Assembly: GCA_019420405.1 (NCBI GenBank)
Contig: JAHZHF010000107.1
Coordinates: 1-9,362 of the forward strand
DNA from: Clostridiales bacterium
Lineage (GTDB): Bacteria > Bacillota > Clostridia > Lachnospirales > Lachnospiraceae
Length of the DNA stretch: 9,362 nt
Direction of reading: 5' to 3'
Within the stretch, counting starts at the first letter, position 1. Each line of letters opens with the position of its first letter. The translations under genes and the position numbers were made by a program. Positions 1-7,138 of the stretch are shown piece after piece. The notes beneath the pieces were generated by a model, which saw nothing but the letters and a program-made list of their open reading frames with translations, did no database searches and had not been told where the DNA came from.

Positions 1-756
1 TTGATTCAAATCCAAATCGCCAAGTGTCTGTATATAGTACGTATTGTTACATGCCTTACGGCAGATTTCAAATAACTTCTGGGTATTGGAACTATGTTTG
101 TCACCAATCACTATCATAGCATCCACCGACTCCGCAATGCTCTCAGCCTCGGTCTGACGCTCTTTTGTAGCATTACAGATTGTATTTAAAACACTTACAT
201 AATAACTCTTTTTCTTGATAATTTCAACTAAATCTTTAAATTTATTGTAATTAAATGTCGTCTGGGAAACAATGCATATTTTTTCATTTTTATCCGGTGC
301 GAACGCTTCCGCATCCTCCACGCTCTGGATCACTGTGACCTTGTTCCCGGCCCAGCCGCGGATTCCCTGTACTTCCGGGTGCTCCGGGTTCCCGATGATA
401 ATGATGTGCTTTCCCTCCGCGCTTTCCCGGCTTACGATGTTGTGGATCTTTTTGACAAAAGGACAGGTGGCGTCAACGACCCGGATTCCTTTCTTCTCAA
501 GTTTATCACAGATCCTCTTCTCCACTCCGTGTGAACGTATGATGACCGTCCCCTCACTCAGCCGGTCCAGATCCTCCTCCGACCGAAGAACGGACACGCC
601 GCGCTTCTCCATGTCCTTTACAACTTCTTCATTGTGGATGATCGGTCCGTAAGTATAGATCGGCCCGCTGCAGGTATCCACCTGTTCATACACTGTCTCG
701 ACCGCCCGCTTTACACCGAAGCAGAATCCGGCGGTCTTCGCCCTGATTACCTTCAT
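1..756 (-). CDS. ispH: 4-hydroxy-3-methylbut-2-enyl diphosphate reductase (IspH/LytB), 3' end missing
   Basis: IspH is the cytosolic [4Fe-4S] enzyme that makes IPP and DMAPP in the last step of the MEP isoprenoid pathway. The frame is open from an ATG at 756 to the window edge: 252 residues, starting MKVIRAKTAGFCFGVKRA. The three cluster cysteines are visible at C12 (GFCFGV), C98 (DATCPF) and C194 (NTICNATKERQ). The conserved histidines fit H41 (IIHNEEV), H76 (RSHGV) and H126, with the catalytic glutamate at E128 (EHPEVQG). T166/T167 (SQTTFNY) and the SSN of DKHSSNTQKL match substrate-binding positions. The start has a purine-rich GGGAGGAGGAG site just upstream and lies 34 bases after cmk, so the two are probably cotranscribed. 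About 30 residues of the IspH domain lie beyond base 1. In many Clostridia the protein continues into S1 ribosomal repeats; that cannot be seen here. GC falls sharply in the last ~300 bases (see findings). Confidence 0.96.
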   Translation of the reverse strand, partial: MKVIRAKTAGFCFGVKRAVETVYEQVDTCSGPIYTYGPIIHNEEVVKDMEKRGVSVLRSEEDLDRLSEGTVIIRSHGVEKRICDKLEKKGIRVVDATCPFVKKIHNIVSRESAEGKHIIIIGNPEHPEVQGIRGWAGNKVTVIQSVEDAEAFAPDKNEKICIVSQTTFNYNKFKDLVEIIKKKSYYVSVLNTICNATKERQTEAESIAESVDAMIVIGDKHSSNTQKLFEICRKACNNTYYIQTLGDLDLNQ

Positions 757-790
757 GAATCTCCTCCTCCCGTCCGCAGCAGCGGCCGCT

Positions 791-1447
791 CTATCTGCAG
801 TGACTGCAGATCGCATCAACCACTTCCTGTATCGTCATCTGTGAACTGTCGATAAGAACTGCATCCTCCGCTTTTTTCAGAGGCGCAATCTCCCGGTTCA
901 TATCCCGCTCGTCCCGCTCCTTTATATCACGTTCAATCGAGGCGAGATCACAGTCCACCCCTTTTTCCTGCAGTTCGTCATATCTGCGCTTTGCCCGCGT
1001 CTCAACACTTGCAGTAAGGTAGATCTTGACGTCCGCATCGGGCAGAATATTTGTTCCGATATCCCTGCCGTCCATGATCACATCTTTTTCCCTTGCAAGA
1101 GAACGCTGCAGCTCAAGGAGTTTCTCCCGCACTGCCGGAACGGCGGAAGTTTTGGACGCCATATTCCCAACCTCTTCGGTACGCAGCATGGAAGTCACAT
1201 TTTCACCATTCAAATAGATCTGCTGGGCTCCGTCTTCATAACCGATGGAAACCTGCGCGTCCCTGCAGGCTTCTGCCACCGCATCCGCATCGTCGGGATC
1301 TGCCCCTTTCTTGAGAAAATGAATCGCAAGACCTCTGTACATTGCCCCTGTGTCGACATAGATATATCCTTTTTCTTTTGCCACAAGTTTGGCAATTGTG
1401 CTTTTCCCGGCGCCGGCCGGTCCGTCGATTGCCACATTATATCCCAT
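791..1447 (-). CDS. cmk: cytidylate kinase
   Basis: A 218-residue protein of normal length for bacterial CMP kinase, which phosphorylates CMP and dCMP with ATP in pyrimidine salvage and nucleotide recycling. The P-loop GPAGAGKST is at residues 9-17, followed by VDTGAMYRG (31-39) of the nucleotide monophosphate site. DGRDIGT (126-132) and RDMNREIAPL (181-190), which carries the lid and substrate arginine/aspartate residues, are family signatures. The ATG at 1447 is preceded by GGGAGGAAA at suitable spacing. The gene follows the flavoprotein gene by 27 bases and precedes ispH by 34 bases. The order cmk-ispH is common in Clostridia, which supports both calls. Nothing is truncated or unusual apart from a small inverted repeat over its last codons. 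Confidence 0.97.
   Translation of the reverse strand: MGYNVAIDGPAGAGKSTIAKLVAKEKGYIYVDTGAMYRGLAIHFLKKGADPDDADAVAEACRDAQVSIGYEDGAQQIYLNGENVTSMLRTEEVGNMASKTSAVPAVREKLLELQRSLAREKDVIMDGRDIGTNILPDADVKIYLTASVETRAKRRYDELQEKGVDCDLASIERDIKERDERDMNREIAPLKKAEDAVLIDSSQMTIQEVVDAICSHCR
793..811 (-). other. inverted repeat at the end of cmk
   Basis: ATCTGCAG / CTGCAGAT (793-800 and 804-811) with a 3-base spacer covers the last codons of cmk. It is followed in the cmk-ispH gap by a 10-base palindrome AGCGGCCGCT (781-790). Neither is followed by a T-run, so it is not an intrinsic terminator. A role in mRNA processing or spacing is possible but unproven. Confidence 0.3.
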
Positions 1448-1474
1448 TTCTGAATTTCCTCCCTGTAAATTTAT

Positions 1475-2716
1475 TCAATCCGAAAGCATTCCCGCATCCG
1501 TTCCCGCAAGATACCCTGTGGACCAGGCGATCTGCAGATTATAGCCCCCGGTCACCGCGTCGAGATCCAGCACCTCGCCCGCGAAGTAGAGTCCCTTTAT
1601 TTTCTTCGACTCCATTGTCCCCGGATCTATCTCTTTTACGGCCACGCCGCCTTTCGTGATGATCGCCTCACTGTAACCGCGCAGGGCAGTCAGCGTCATT
1701 GTAAAATCCTTAATGAGCCGCACAAACCTGCGGCGCTCTTCCTTTGTGATCTCATGGACCTTCTTCTCTTCCGGGATTTCCGAGAGCTCCACAATCACAG
1801 GTTTTAACTTCGCCGGGAACAGACTGTCCACAGCATTCTTAAACTGCCGGTTGTGATTCGCTTCAAACTCCCGGAGCACCCGTCTGTCAAGCTGCTCCTC
1901 CGTAAGCGCGGGTTTCAGATCAATATGAAGCGTCAGCTCCCGCTCTTTCAGCCGCTTTCCCACGATACTGCTGGCGCTTAAGATCACCGGTCCTGTCACT
2001 CCGTAGTGAGTGAACAGCATCTCACCGAACTCCTGATAGAGCGTTTTCTTTCCGTCCGTCACCCGGATCTCGATATTCCTGAGGGACAGGCCCATCAGTT
2101 CCCGGGCGTACCACTCTTTCACTTCCATCGGCACGAGGGAAGGAGACAGCTCCGTCACCTTATGCCCTGCCGCTTTGGCGAAACGGTATCCATCTCCGGT
2201 AGAGCCTGTGGAGGGGTAGGAGATCCCGCCCGTCGCCACGATCACCGCGCCGCCCCGGACCGCTTTCCCGTCCGCAGTACGCACCCCGCAGGCACGTCCG
2301 TCTTCCAGAATCAGCTCTTTCACCTCTGCATTCAGGTGTACATCCACTCCCAGACGGTCCATTTCCCGCTCCAGGGCGCGGATCACGTCTGACGAGTGAT
2401 CCGATGCGGGAAAGACTCTTCCTCCCCGCTCCACTTTTGTCTTTACGCCCAGATCCTCAAAAAACTCAATCACCTGCCCGTTCGTAAAGCTGTAAAAACC
2501 GCTGTAGAGAAATTTCGAATTGCTCACAACAGCCGGGAAAAGATCCTCCACATCAGCGGAGTTCGTGAGGTTGCACCGCCCCTTTCCCGTAATGAAGAGT
2601 TTCCTTCCCAGGCGGTCGTTTTTCTCCAGCAGAATCACCTCTGCTCCTGCACGGGCGGCAAAGACTGCGGCCATCATTCCGGCCGCTCCTCCGCCAACGA
2701 TCAGTACGTTTTTCAT
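1475..2716 (-). CDS. BaiN/HI0933-family NAD(P)/FAD-dependent oxidoreductase
   Basis: A 413-residue flavoprotein of the HI0933/YhiN family, which includes BaiN of Clostridium scindens. An FAD-binding Rossmann motif GGGAAG is at residues 8-13, with E31 at the end of the second strand placed to bind the ribose. Family signatures follow: GRKLFITGKGRCNLTN (37-52), RVFPASDHSSDV (100-111), ATGGISYPSTGSTGDGY (161-177), GEMLFTHYGVTGPVIL (231-246), and a C-terminal FAD-contact stretch around 375-401 containing FAGEVLDLDAVTGG. No membrane segment or signal peptide is visible, so it should be cytosolic. Its ATG at 2716 overlaps the stop of the upstream regulator as ATGA, indicating translational coupling. 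The substrate is unknown: database names such as aminoacetone oxidase or BaiN are family labels. The position beside cmk and ispH is common in Clostridia and suggests a general role rather than a specific bile-acid role. Confidence 0.92.
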   Translation of the reverse strand: MKNVLIVGGGAAGMMAAVFAARAGAEVILLEKNDRLGRKLFITGKGRCNLTNSADVEDLFPAVVSNSKFLYSGFYSFTNGQVIEFFEDLGVKTKVERGGRVFPASDHSSDVIRALEREMDRLGVDVHLNAEVKELILEDGRACGVRTADGKAVRGGAVIVATGGISYPSTGSTGDGYRFAKAAGHKVTELSPSLVPMEVKEWYARELMGLSLRNIEIRVTDGKKTLYQEFGEMLFTHYGVTGPVILSASSIVGKRLKERELTLHIDLKPALTEEQLDRRVLREFEANHNRQFKNAVDSLFPAKLKPVIVELSEIPEEKKVHEITKEERRRFVRLIKDFTMTLTALRGYSEAIITKGGVAVKEIDPGTMESKKIKGLYFAGEVLDLDAVTGGYNLQIAWSTGYLAGTDAGMLSD

Positions 2717-3714
2717 TTTCCGAATCCTTTCTCCTCCCGTGCCTTTTCTTCCTGCTCTTTCTTCGCCTGTTCCTTGCCGCCCCGGAGCTCGTCGTCATCT
2801 TTCATATCCGCCGGAAAAGAAGTTCTCACCGGGTTTAACTCATCCCCACTGTACACCTGGTATTCGCCCCAGATTTCCTCCAGTGTCTCAAGAGTCGAGA
2901 TCACCTCTGTCTGTTTCTTCATGCAGAGAGCGACCACGAGCGCATTAATCACGCTCAGCGGCGCTACCAGCGAATCCACAATGGACGCGATATCACTGCG
3001 CGCAATCAGGTTGCAGGACGAGTACAGGTTCATAGGCGAGTGGACGCTGTCTGTCAGCGTAATCACCTTCGCCTTACGGTTGCTTGCGAATTCCAGTGCT
3101 TTCAGTGTACGCATGGAGTATCTTGGGAAGCTGATCCCGATGATGACATCATTTTCATTGATCCGTATCAGCTGTTCAAAGATCTCACTGGCGCTGTTCG
3201 TATTAACAACCGTCACATTCTCGCACAGCAGATTCAGATAGAAGGCCAAAAACGACGCCAGCGGAGCGCAGCTTCTGATCCCGATTACATAGATCCGCTT
3301 CGCTTCCAGGATCGTGTCAATGGCAAGGTTAAAAGCTCTGTGGTCGATAACCGAAAGTGTCTCCTTGATCTTCTCGATATCAGACTGAAGCACATTCTCA
3401 AGGATCTCGCTCTGGCTGATCCTCCCGTATGTCACTTCCATTCTCTGGATCGAATTGAGTCTGGTGCGCACCATCTCCTCGAGCGCTCTCTGGAATCCGG
3501 GATAACCCTTGTACCCGAGCTGAATTGCGAAACGCACGACCGTGGACTCGCTTACTCCTACAGTTTCTCCCAGCTTCGCCGCGGTCAGGAATACCGCCTT
3601 GTCATAGTTGGTTCGGACATAGTCCGCCAGTCTGCGCTGTCCTTTGCTCATTTTGGCGTATTTTTCATCGATCCGCAGGATCAGTTCGTTCGTTGTGTTC
3701 TCTGATGTTTCCAT
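2713..3714 (-). CDS. MurR/RpiR-family transcriptional regulator (HTH + SIS)
   Basis: I chose the ATG at 3714 (333 residues) because AAAGGG lies 6 bases upstream. An ATG at 3729 and a GTG at 3774 are in frame but lack a well-placed site, and the GTG would overlap the aminopeptidase gene. Residues ~10-80 form an RpiR-type helix-turn-helix domain (SKGQRRLADYV, then LGETVGVSESTVVRF and LGYKGYPGFQ). Residues ~128-260 form a SIS sugar-phosphate binding fold (RIYVIGIRSCAPLASF, NDVIIGISFPRYSMRTL, KVITLTDS). Members usually sense phosphosugars, but no sugar gene is near, so the ligand and targets are unknown; self-regulation of this operon is only a guess. The last ~30 residues (from about 302) are a highly charged Lys/Glu-rich tail beyond the SIS domain, unusual for the family. 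The stop overlaps the next gene's start by 4 bases. Confidence 0.9.
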   Translation of the reverse strand: METSENTTNELILRIDEKYAKMSKGQRRLADYVRTNYDKAVFLTAAKLGETVGVSESTVVRFAIQLGYKGYPGFQRALEEMVRTRLNSIQRMEVTYGRISQSEILENVLQSDIEKIKETLSVIDHRAFNLAIDTILEAKRIYVIGIRSCAPLASFLAFYLNLLCENVTVVNTNSASEIFEQLIRINENDVIIGISFPRYSMRTLKALEFASNRKAKVITLTDSVHSPMNLYSSCNLIARSDIASIVDSLVAPLSVINALVVALCMKKQTEVISTLETLEEIWGEYQVYSGDELNPVRTSFPADMKDDDELRGGKEQAKKEQEEKAREEKGFGK

Positions 3715-3720
3715 TTCTTT

Positions 3721-3726
3721 CCCTTT
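3721..3726 (-). promoter_or_regulatory. ribosome binding site of the RpiR-type regulator
   Basis: On the minus strand AAAGGG is followed by 6 bases and ATG (3714-3712). It is a moderate site, but the alternatives at 3729 (ATG) and 3774 (GTG) have none at proper spacing, so it decides the start. Confidence 0.6.
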
Positions 3727-3743
3727 CATACGGGATCTGTATT

Positions 3744-5531
3744 CTACACAGCCCTCGTATATTTTTCCAGCCACGTCCGCTCATCCTCATTCAGATGGGG
3801 ACTGACCGCGTCATAAACTTTTTTGTGATATGCGTTCAGCATCTCCCGCTCCTCCCCGGTCATCTGTTCCGGAAGGATGGCATCCAGATCAATCGGGACC
3901 AGGGTCAGCGGTTCAAAATGCATAAACTGTCCATACTCATTTTTCTCATCCTCGCACACGAGCAGCTCGTTTTCGATACGGATTCCGTGGGATCCGCCGA
4001 TGTAGATGCCCGGCTCATCCGTGATCACCATATTTTTCTCAAGCACCTGGGCCGGGACTTCCCCTTCCTTCCATCGGAAATTAATGGGGGCCTCATGCAC
4101 GTTGAGCAGATACCCGACACCGTGTCCCGTGCCGTGGTTGAAACTGACCCGCTTCTCCCAGAATACCTGGCGCGCGATGCAGTCCAGGTTTGCACCGCTG
4201 CATCCGTGGAGAAATACGGTGTTCATAAGGCGCAGCATCGCCCGAACAACGAGGGTGAAGTCCTCCTTCTCATTCTGAGGGATTTCACCCAGAGCTACCG
4301 TCCTCGTGATATCCGTAGTTCCTTCGAGATAATGTCCGCCCGTATCCGTAAGGAGCATCTTTCCCTCTCTTAATACAGAATTGCCCGCTTCATCCGCGCT
4401 GTAATGCACGATGGCTCCATGTTCCGCAAACGCGCTGATCGGGGCAAAACTTGCCTCCACATATCCCTCCTGTTCCTTCCGGAACGATTCCAGTCTGTCC
4501 GAAGCCCCAATCTCCGTGATTCCTTCTGAGAGATCTGCATGTTTCAGCCAGTACATAAATTTCGTATGCGCAACGGCATCCTTAAGATGTGCTTTCCGGT
4601 TATTCTCCGTCTGGATCTCGTTTTTTATACTCTTCATCAGGATCTCCGGATTCTCAGCCTCCCGGACGCAGGCGCTCTTCGGGATACTCTGACAGAGCGA
4701 ATAGCTCAGCCGCTCCGGATCAATCAGTATCCTTGAATCCTGCGGGAGAGCCGCAGCCGCTTCTGCAATTTCATCGTATGGGCGCACGACAATCTGATCC
4801 CCGCGGAATTTCTCGAGAATCTCCTCTGAAAACTTCCGCGCATCGGCAAACAGCTCCGCACGGCCGCGGTATACGATCAGATGCGAGAGGACAAGCGGGC
4901 AATATGCCACGTCGTTTCCTCTTATATTTAACAGCCAGGCGATATCGTCCAGGCTGGAGAGCAGATGCACATCTGCGTCCAGGTCCTCCATCTTTTCCCG
5001 CAGACGGGCCAGCTTGGACGCCGTGCTCTCTCCCGAATACTTTTCTTCCAGATACCACGCTTTCTCAGACGGAAAATCCGGGCGGTCTTCCCAGATATCC
5101 CCCACCAGATCCAGATCATATCTTACGCTCCCGCCCCTGTTCCGGGCGATTCTCTCATATTCTTTCCCTTCTGACACACCGATGGTCCGCCCGTCGAAGC
5201 CGATCACACCGCCTTCCTGCAGTTCTTTCTCCAGGAATTCTTCCATCGTCTCACAGTCCGGCTCCCCCATCTTAAACAGGGTGATTCCGCTTCCGGAAAG
5301 CTGGCTTTCCGCCTGCAGGAAATATCTCCCGTCAGTCCAGAGTCCCGCTTTCTCTCTGCTGAACACAGCGGTTCCCGCAGATCCTGTGAATCCGGTAATA
5401 TATTCTCTCTCCTTAAAATAAGCGCCCACGTATTCGCTGTGATGATAATCCGTGGACGGTACAATATAAAGATCAATCCTCTCATCTTCCATACGGTTTC
5501 TGAGCAGGCTTACTCTTTCTGAGACCTTCAT
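3744..5531 (-). CDS. pepP: Xaa-Pro aminopeptidase (M24B aminopeptidase P family, three-domain type)
   Basis: A 595-residue metallopeptidase that should remove N-terminal residues preceding proline. Its length matches the three-domain form also found in eukaryotes rather than the ~440-residue E. coli PepP. Residues 1-~140 are the first creatinase-like domain (LYIVPSTDYHHSEYV, YITGFTGSAGTAV), ~150-300 a second one, ~310-530 the pita-bread M24 catalytic domain, and the rest a C-terminal extension. The dinuclear metal ligands are all visible: D396 (LTDTGG), D407 (TTDITRT), H470 (NHGTGHGVGY), E506 (TDEPGIY) and E520 (IRIENE). H376 and H479 (NVHEAP) fit the substrate and proton-transfer positions. 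There is no signal peptide, so it is cytosolic. The ATG at 5531 has GGAGGTG 7 bases upstream; the frame is open to 5609 but that extension crosses the predicted promoter. It is the first gene of its operon. Confidence 0.95.
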   Translation of the reverse strand: MKVSERVSLLRNRMEDERIDLYIVPSTDYHHSEYVGAYFKEREYITGFTGSAGTAVFSREKAGLWTDGRYFLQAESQLSGSGITLFKMGEPDCETMEEFLEKELQEGGVIGFDGRTIGVSEGKEYERIARNRGGSVRYDLDLVGDIWEDRPDFPSEKAWYLEEKYSGESTASKLARLREKMEDLDADVHLLSSLDDIAWLLNIRGNDVAYCPLVLSHLIVYRGRAELFADARKFSEEILEKFRGDQIVVRPYDEIAEAAAALPQDSRILIDPERLSYSLCQSIPKSACVREAENPEILMKSIKNEIQTENNRKAHLKDAVAHTKFMYWLKHADLSEGITEIGASDRLESFRKEQEGYVEASFAPISAFAEHGAIVHYSADEAGNSVLREGKMLLTDTGGHYLEGTTDITRTVALGEIPQNEKEDFTLVVRAMLRLMNTVFLHGCSGANLDCIARQVFWEKRVSFNHGTGHGVGYLLNVHEAPINFRWKEGEVPAQVLEKNMVITDEPGIYIGGSHGIRIENELLVCEDEKNEYGQFMHFEPLTLVPIDLDAILPEQMTGEEREMLNAYHKKVYDAVSPHLNEDERTWLEKYTRAV

Positions 5532-5538
5532 GATCAAA

Positions 5539-5545
5539 CACCTCC
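5539..5545 (-). promoter_or_regulatory. ribosome binding site of the Xaa-Pro aminopeptidase gene
   Basis: GGAGGTG on the minus strand, 7 bases before the ATG at 5531. It is a near-perfect match to the anti-Shine-Dalgarno sequence. It fixes the start at 5531 instead of the upstream in-frame ATG codons (5609, 5597). Confidence 0.85.
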
Positions 5546-5551
5546 CATATA

Positions 5552-5584
5552 GAGCGGAGCACTTTTCCTTCCGTCCGGCCGCTC
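5552..5584 (-). other. possible small hairpin in the 5' leader of the aminopeptidase operon
   Basis: On the minus strand GAGCGG (5584-5579) can pair with CCGCTC (5557-5552) across a 21-base loop, just upstream of the ribosome binding site. The stem is only 6 base pairs, there is no U-tract, and it matches no riboswitch class I recognise. It may have no function. Confidence 0.2.
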
Positions 5585-5592
5585 CAACACAT

Positions 5593-5619
5593 ATCATACC
5601 ACAACCCATGCCAATGCAA
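5593..5619 (-). promoter_or_regulatory. candidate sigma-A promoter with extended -10
   Basis: On the minus strand TATGAT (5598-5593) is preceded by TGG, giving an extended -10 (TGnTATGAT). A TTGCAT lies 15 bases upstream at 5619-5614; this is shorter than the ideal 17, which the extended -10 could offset. The AT-rich tract just upstream could act as an UP element. It lies in the only intergenic region and would yield a leader of roughly 50-60 bases before the aminopeptidase ATG. It is predicted from sequence only. Confidence 0.5.
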
Positions 5620-5670
5620 AAGAAAATATTTTAACCCGCCGGAACCAAATCTGACAGTTCCGGCGGGTTA
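5618..5670 (-). terminator. intrinsic terminator of the decarboxylase operon
   Basis: A perfect inverted repeat AACCCGCCGGAAC / GTTCCGGCGGGTT (5633-5645 and 5657-5669, extendable by one A-T pair) encloses an 11-base loop. Read on the minus strand the GC-rich stem is followed by AAAATATTTTCTTTT, a T-rich release tract. It lies about 30 bases after the stop of the alpha subunit gene, as expected for the operon end. The plus-strand side is also T-rich (a run of 7 T near 5684-5690), so it could stop transcription from either direction. Confidence 0.9.
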
Positions 5671-5698
5671 TCATCTTTCAATATTTTTTTATACTGGT

Positions 5699-7114
5699 TT
5701 AAACCGGATAAGCTCCGTTCTCTGTATCGGCAACATTCGCGTCAACCTTCGTCTGCTGTGCCTGTCTGTATTTGAAGAAGTCCACAGCCACCTGCGGGAA
5801 GAGCGCGTATGTGAGTACGTCCTCATCCTGCTGAATCCACTGCTCGCACTCTTTGCGAAGTGTATCCAGCTCGTTCGGGATCAGGTCGGCCGGACGGCAG
5901 GTAATGATCTCTGCGTCCTCGCCCAGGATCTTCTTCTGCAGCTCCGGATTAACAGGCTTCACTGTAGCGCCGTACTTTCCTGCCAGGATATCCTTCGTCT
6001 CTTTTGTAGCCATCTTATAACGCTCACCCATGAGCACGTTGAATACAGCCTGTGTACCGACGATCTGTGAAGACGGCGTAACCAGCGGCGGCTCACCCAG
6101 ATCTTTACGCACGCGCGGAACTTCCTCGAGTACTTCGTAGAATTTGTCCTCAGCGCCCTGCTCCTTGAGCTGAGACGTCAGGTTGGAGAGCATACCGCCC
6201 GGCACCTGGTAAAGAAGCGTCTTGATATTCACGCCCAGGTTTGTCGGGTTTAAGAGTCCGCTCTTTAATGCCTCGTCGCGGATCGGACGGAAGTAATCTG
6301 CAATCTCGGAAAGCAGGTTCTGATCCAGTCCTGTGTCATACGGAGTTCCCTTGAATGTCTCGACCATAACCTCCGTCGCCGGCTGAGAAGTACCCAGAGC
6401 AAACGGAGACATCGCTGTATCGATGATATCAGCGCCCGCCTCAACGGACTTCATATAAGTCATGGAAGCAACTCCTGATGTGTAATGCGTATGCATTTCG
6501 ATCGGGATATCAACGGCTTCTTTCAGCGCTGTCACAAGCTCTGTCGCCTGATACGGGCAGAGAAGACCTGCCATATCTTTGACACAGATTGAGTTTGCAC
6601 CCATGTCTTCAATTCTCTTCGCGAGATCTACCCAGTAGTCCAGTGTGTATGCATCCCCCAGTGTATAGGACATTGCCACCTGCGCGTGAGCTTTCTCTTT
6701 ATTCGCTGCTGTAACCGCTGTCTGCAGGTTTCTGATATCGTTTAAGCAGTCGAAAATACGGATGATATCAATTCCGTTTGCAACAGATTTCTGTACAAAA
6801 TATTCTACTACATCGTCTGCGTACGGACGGTATCCGAGGATATTCTGTCCGCGGAACAGCATCTGCAGCTTTGTGTTCTTAAATCCGTCACGGAACTTTC
6901 TCAGTCTCTCCCACGGATCTTCCTTAAGGAAACGCAGGGATGCGTCAAATGTAGCGCCTCCCCAGCACTCTACTGCGTGATACCCCACTTTGTCCATCTT
7001 ATCGATGATCGGGAGCATCTGCTCTGTCGTCATTCTGGTGGCGATCAGAGACTGATGTGCGTCACGCAGAATTGTCTCTACTATTTTAACCGGTTTCTTT
7101 TCCATTTCAGCCAT
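5699..7114 (-). CDS. oadA: decarboxylase alpha subunit, carboxyltransferase (OadA / pyruvate carboxylase 5S type), no biotin domain
   Basis: This 471-residue cytosolic subunit should transfer the carboxyl group from its substrate, probably oxaloacetate, to biotin on the separate carrier protein. Residues ~10-275 form the HMGL-like TIM barrel: VETILRDAHQSLIATRM (12-28) carries metal ligand D18, K179 in VKDMAG is the expected carbamylated lysine, and H208/H210 in EMHTH complete the metal site. Residues ~300-440 are the conserved carboxyltransferase C-terminal region (NIKTLLYQVPGGMLSNL, TPSSQIVGTQAVFNVL). Klebsiella OadA is about 590 residues and carries an Ala/Pro linker and biotinyl domain; both are missing here, and the protein ends with a short variable tail. 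The ATG at 7114 has GGAGGA 8 bases upstream. It is the last gene of the operon, 24 bases after oadB. A role as pyruvate carboxylase subunit B is possible from sequence alone, but the OadB and OadG neighbours favour a sodium-pumping decarboxylase. Confidence 0.93.
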   Translation of the reverse strand: MAEMEKKPVKIVETILRDAHQSLIATRMTTEQMLPIIDKMDKVGYHAVECWGGATFDASLRFLKEDPWERLRKFRDGFKNTKLQMLFRGQNILGYRPYADDVVEYFVQKSVANGIDIIRIFDCLNDIRNLQTAVTAANKEKAHAQVAMSYTLGDAYTLDYWVDLAKRIEDMGANSICVKDMAGLLCPYQATELVTALKEAVDIPIEMHTHYTSGVASMTYMKSVEAGADIIDTAMSPFALGTSQPATEVMVETFKGTPYDTGLDQNLLSEIADYFRPIRDEALKSGLLNPTNLGVNIKTLLYQVPGGMLSNLTSQLKEQGAEDKFYEVLEEVPRVRKDLGEPPLVTPSSQIVGTQAVFNVLMGERYKMATKETKDILAGKYGATVKPVNPELQKKILGEDAEIITCRPADLIPNELDTLRKECEQWIQQDEDVLTYALFPQVAVDFFKYRQAQQTKVDANVADTENGAYPV

Positions 7115-7138
7115 TTATCTGTCCTCCAAATCTATTAC

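Noticed and set aside
272..652. Plus-strand open frame of 126 codons inside ispH
   Set aside because: The opposite strand encodes the cysteine and histidine motifs of IspH without interruption, so this is a shadow frame.
2396..3241. Long plus-strand open frame of 281 codons opposite the regulator and flavoprotein genes
   Set aside because: It is antisense to two well-supported genes, the translation is rich in Ser/Phe/Arg without any family motif, and it spans the junction of the two real genes.
3715..3774. Upstream starts (GTG at 3774, ATG at 3729) for the RpiR-type regulator
   Set aside because: Neither has a well-spaced ribosome binding site, the GTG overlaps the aminopeptidase coding end, and the added residues do not belong to the HTH domain.
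3525..4373. Plus-strand open frame of 282 codons opposite the 3' part of the aminopeptidase gene
   Set aside because: It is antisense to the metal-binding core of the peptidase, has no convincing ribosome binding site and no recognisable domain.
5532..5609. N-terminal extension of the aminopeptidase to ATG codons at 5609 or 5597
   Set aside because: The extension crosses the predicted promoter, is Cys/Gly-rich and unlike the family, while the ATG at 5531 has a near-perfect ribosome binding site.
5532..5698. Possible riboswitch or small RNA in the intergenic region
   Set aside because: Apart from the terminator, promoter and one weak 6-base-pair hairpin, I see no conserved riboswitch core or second expression platform.
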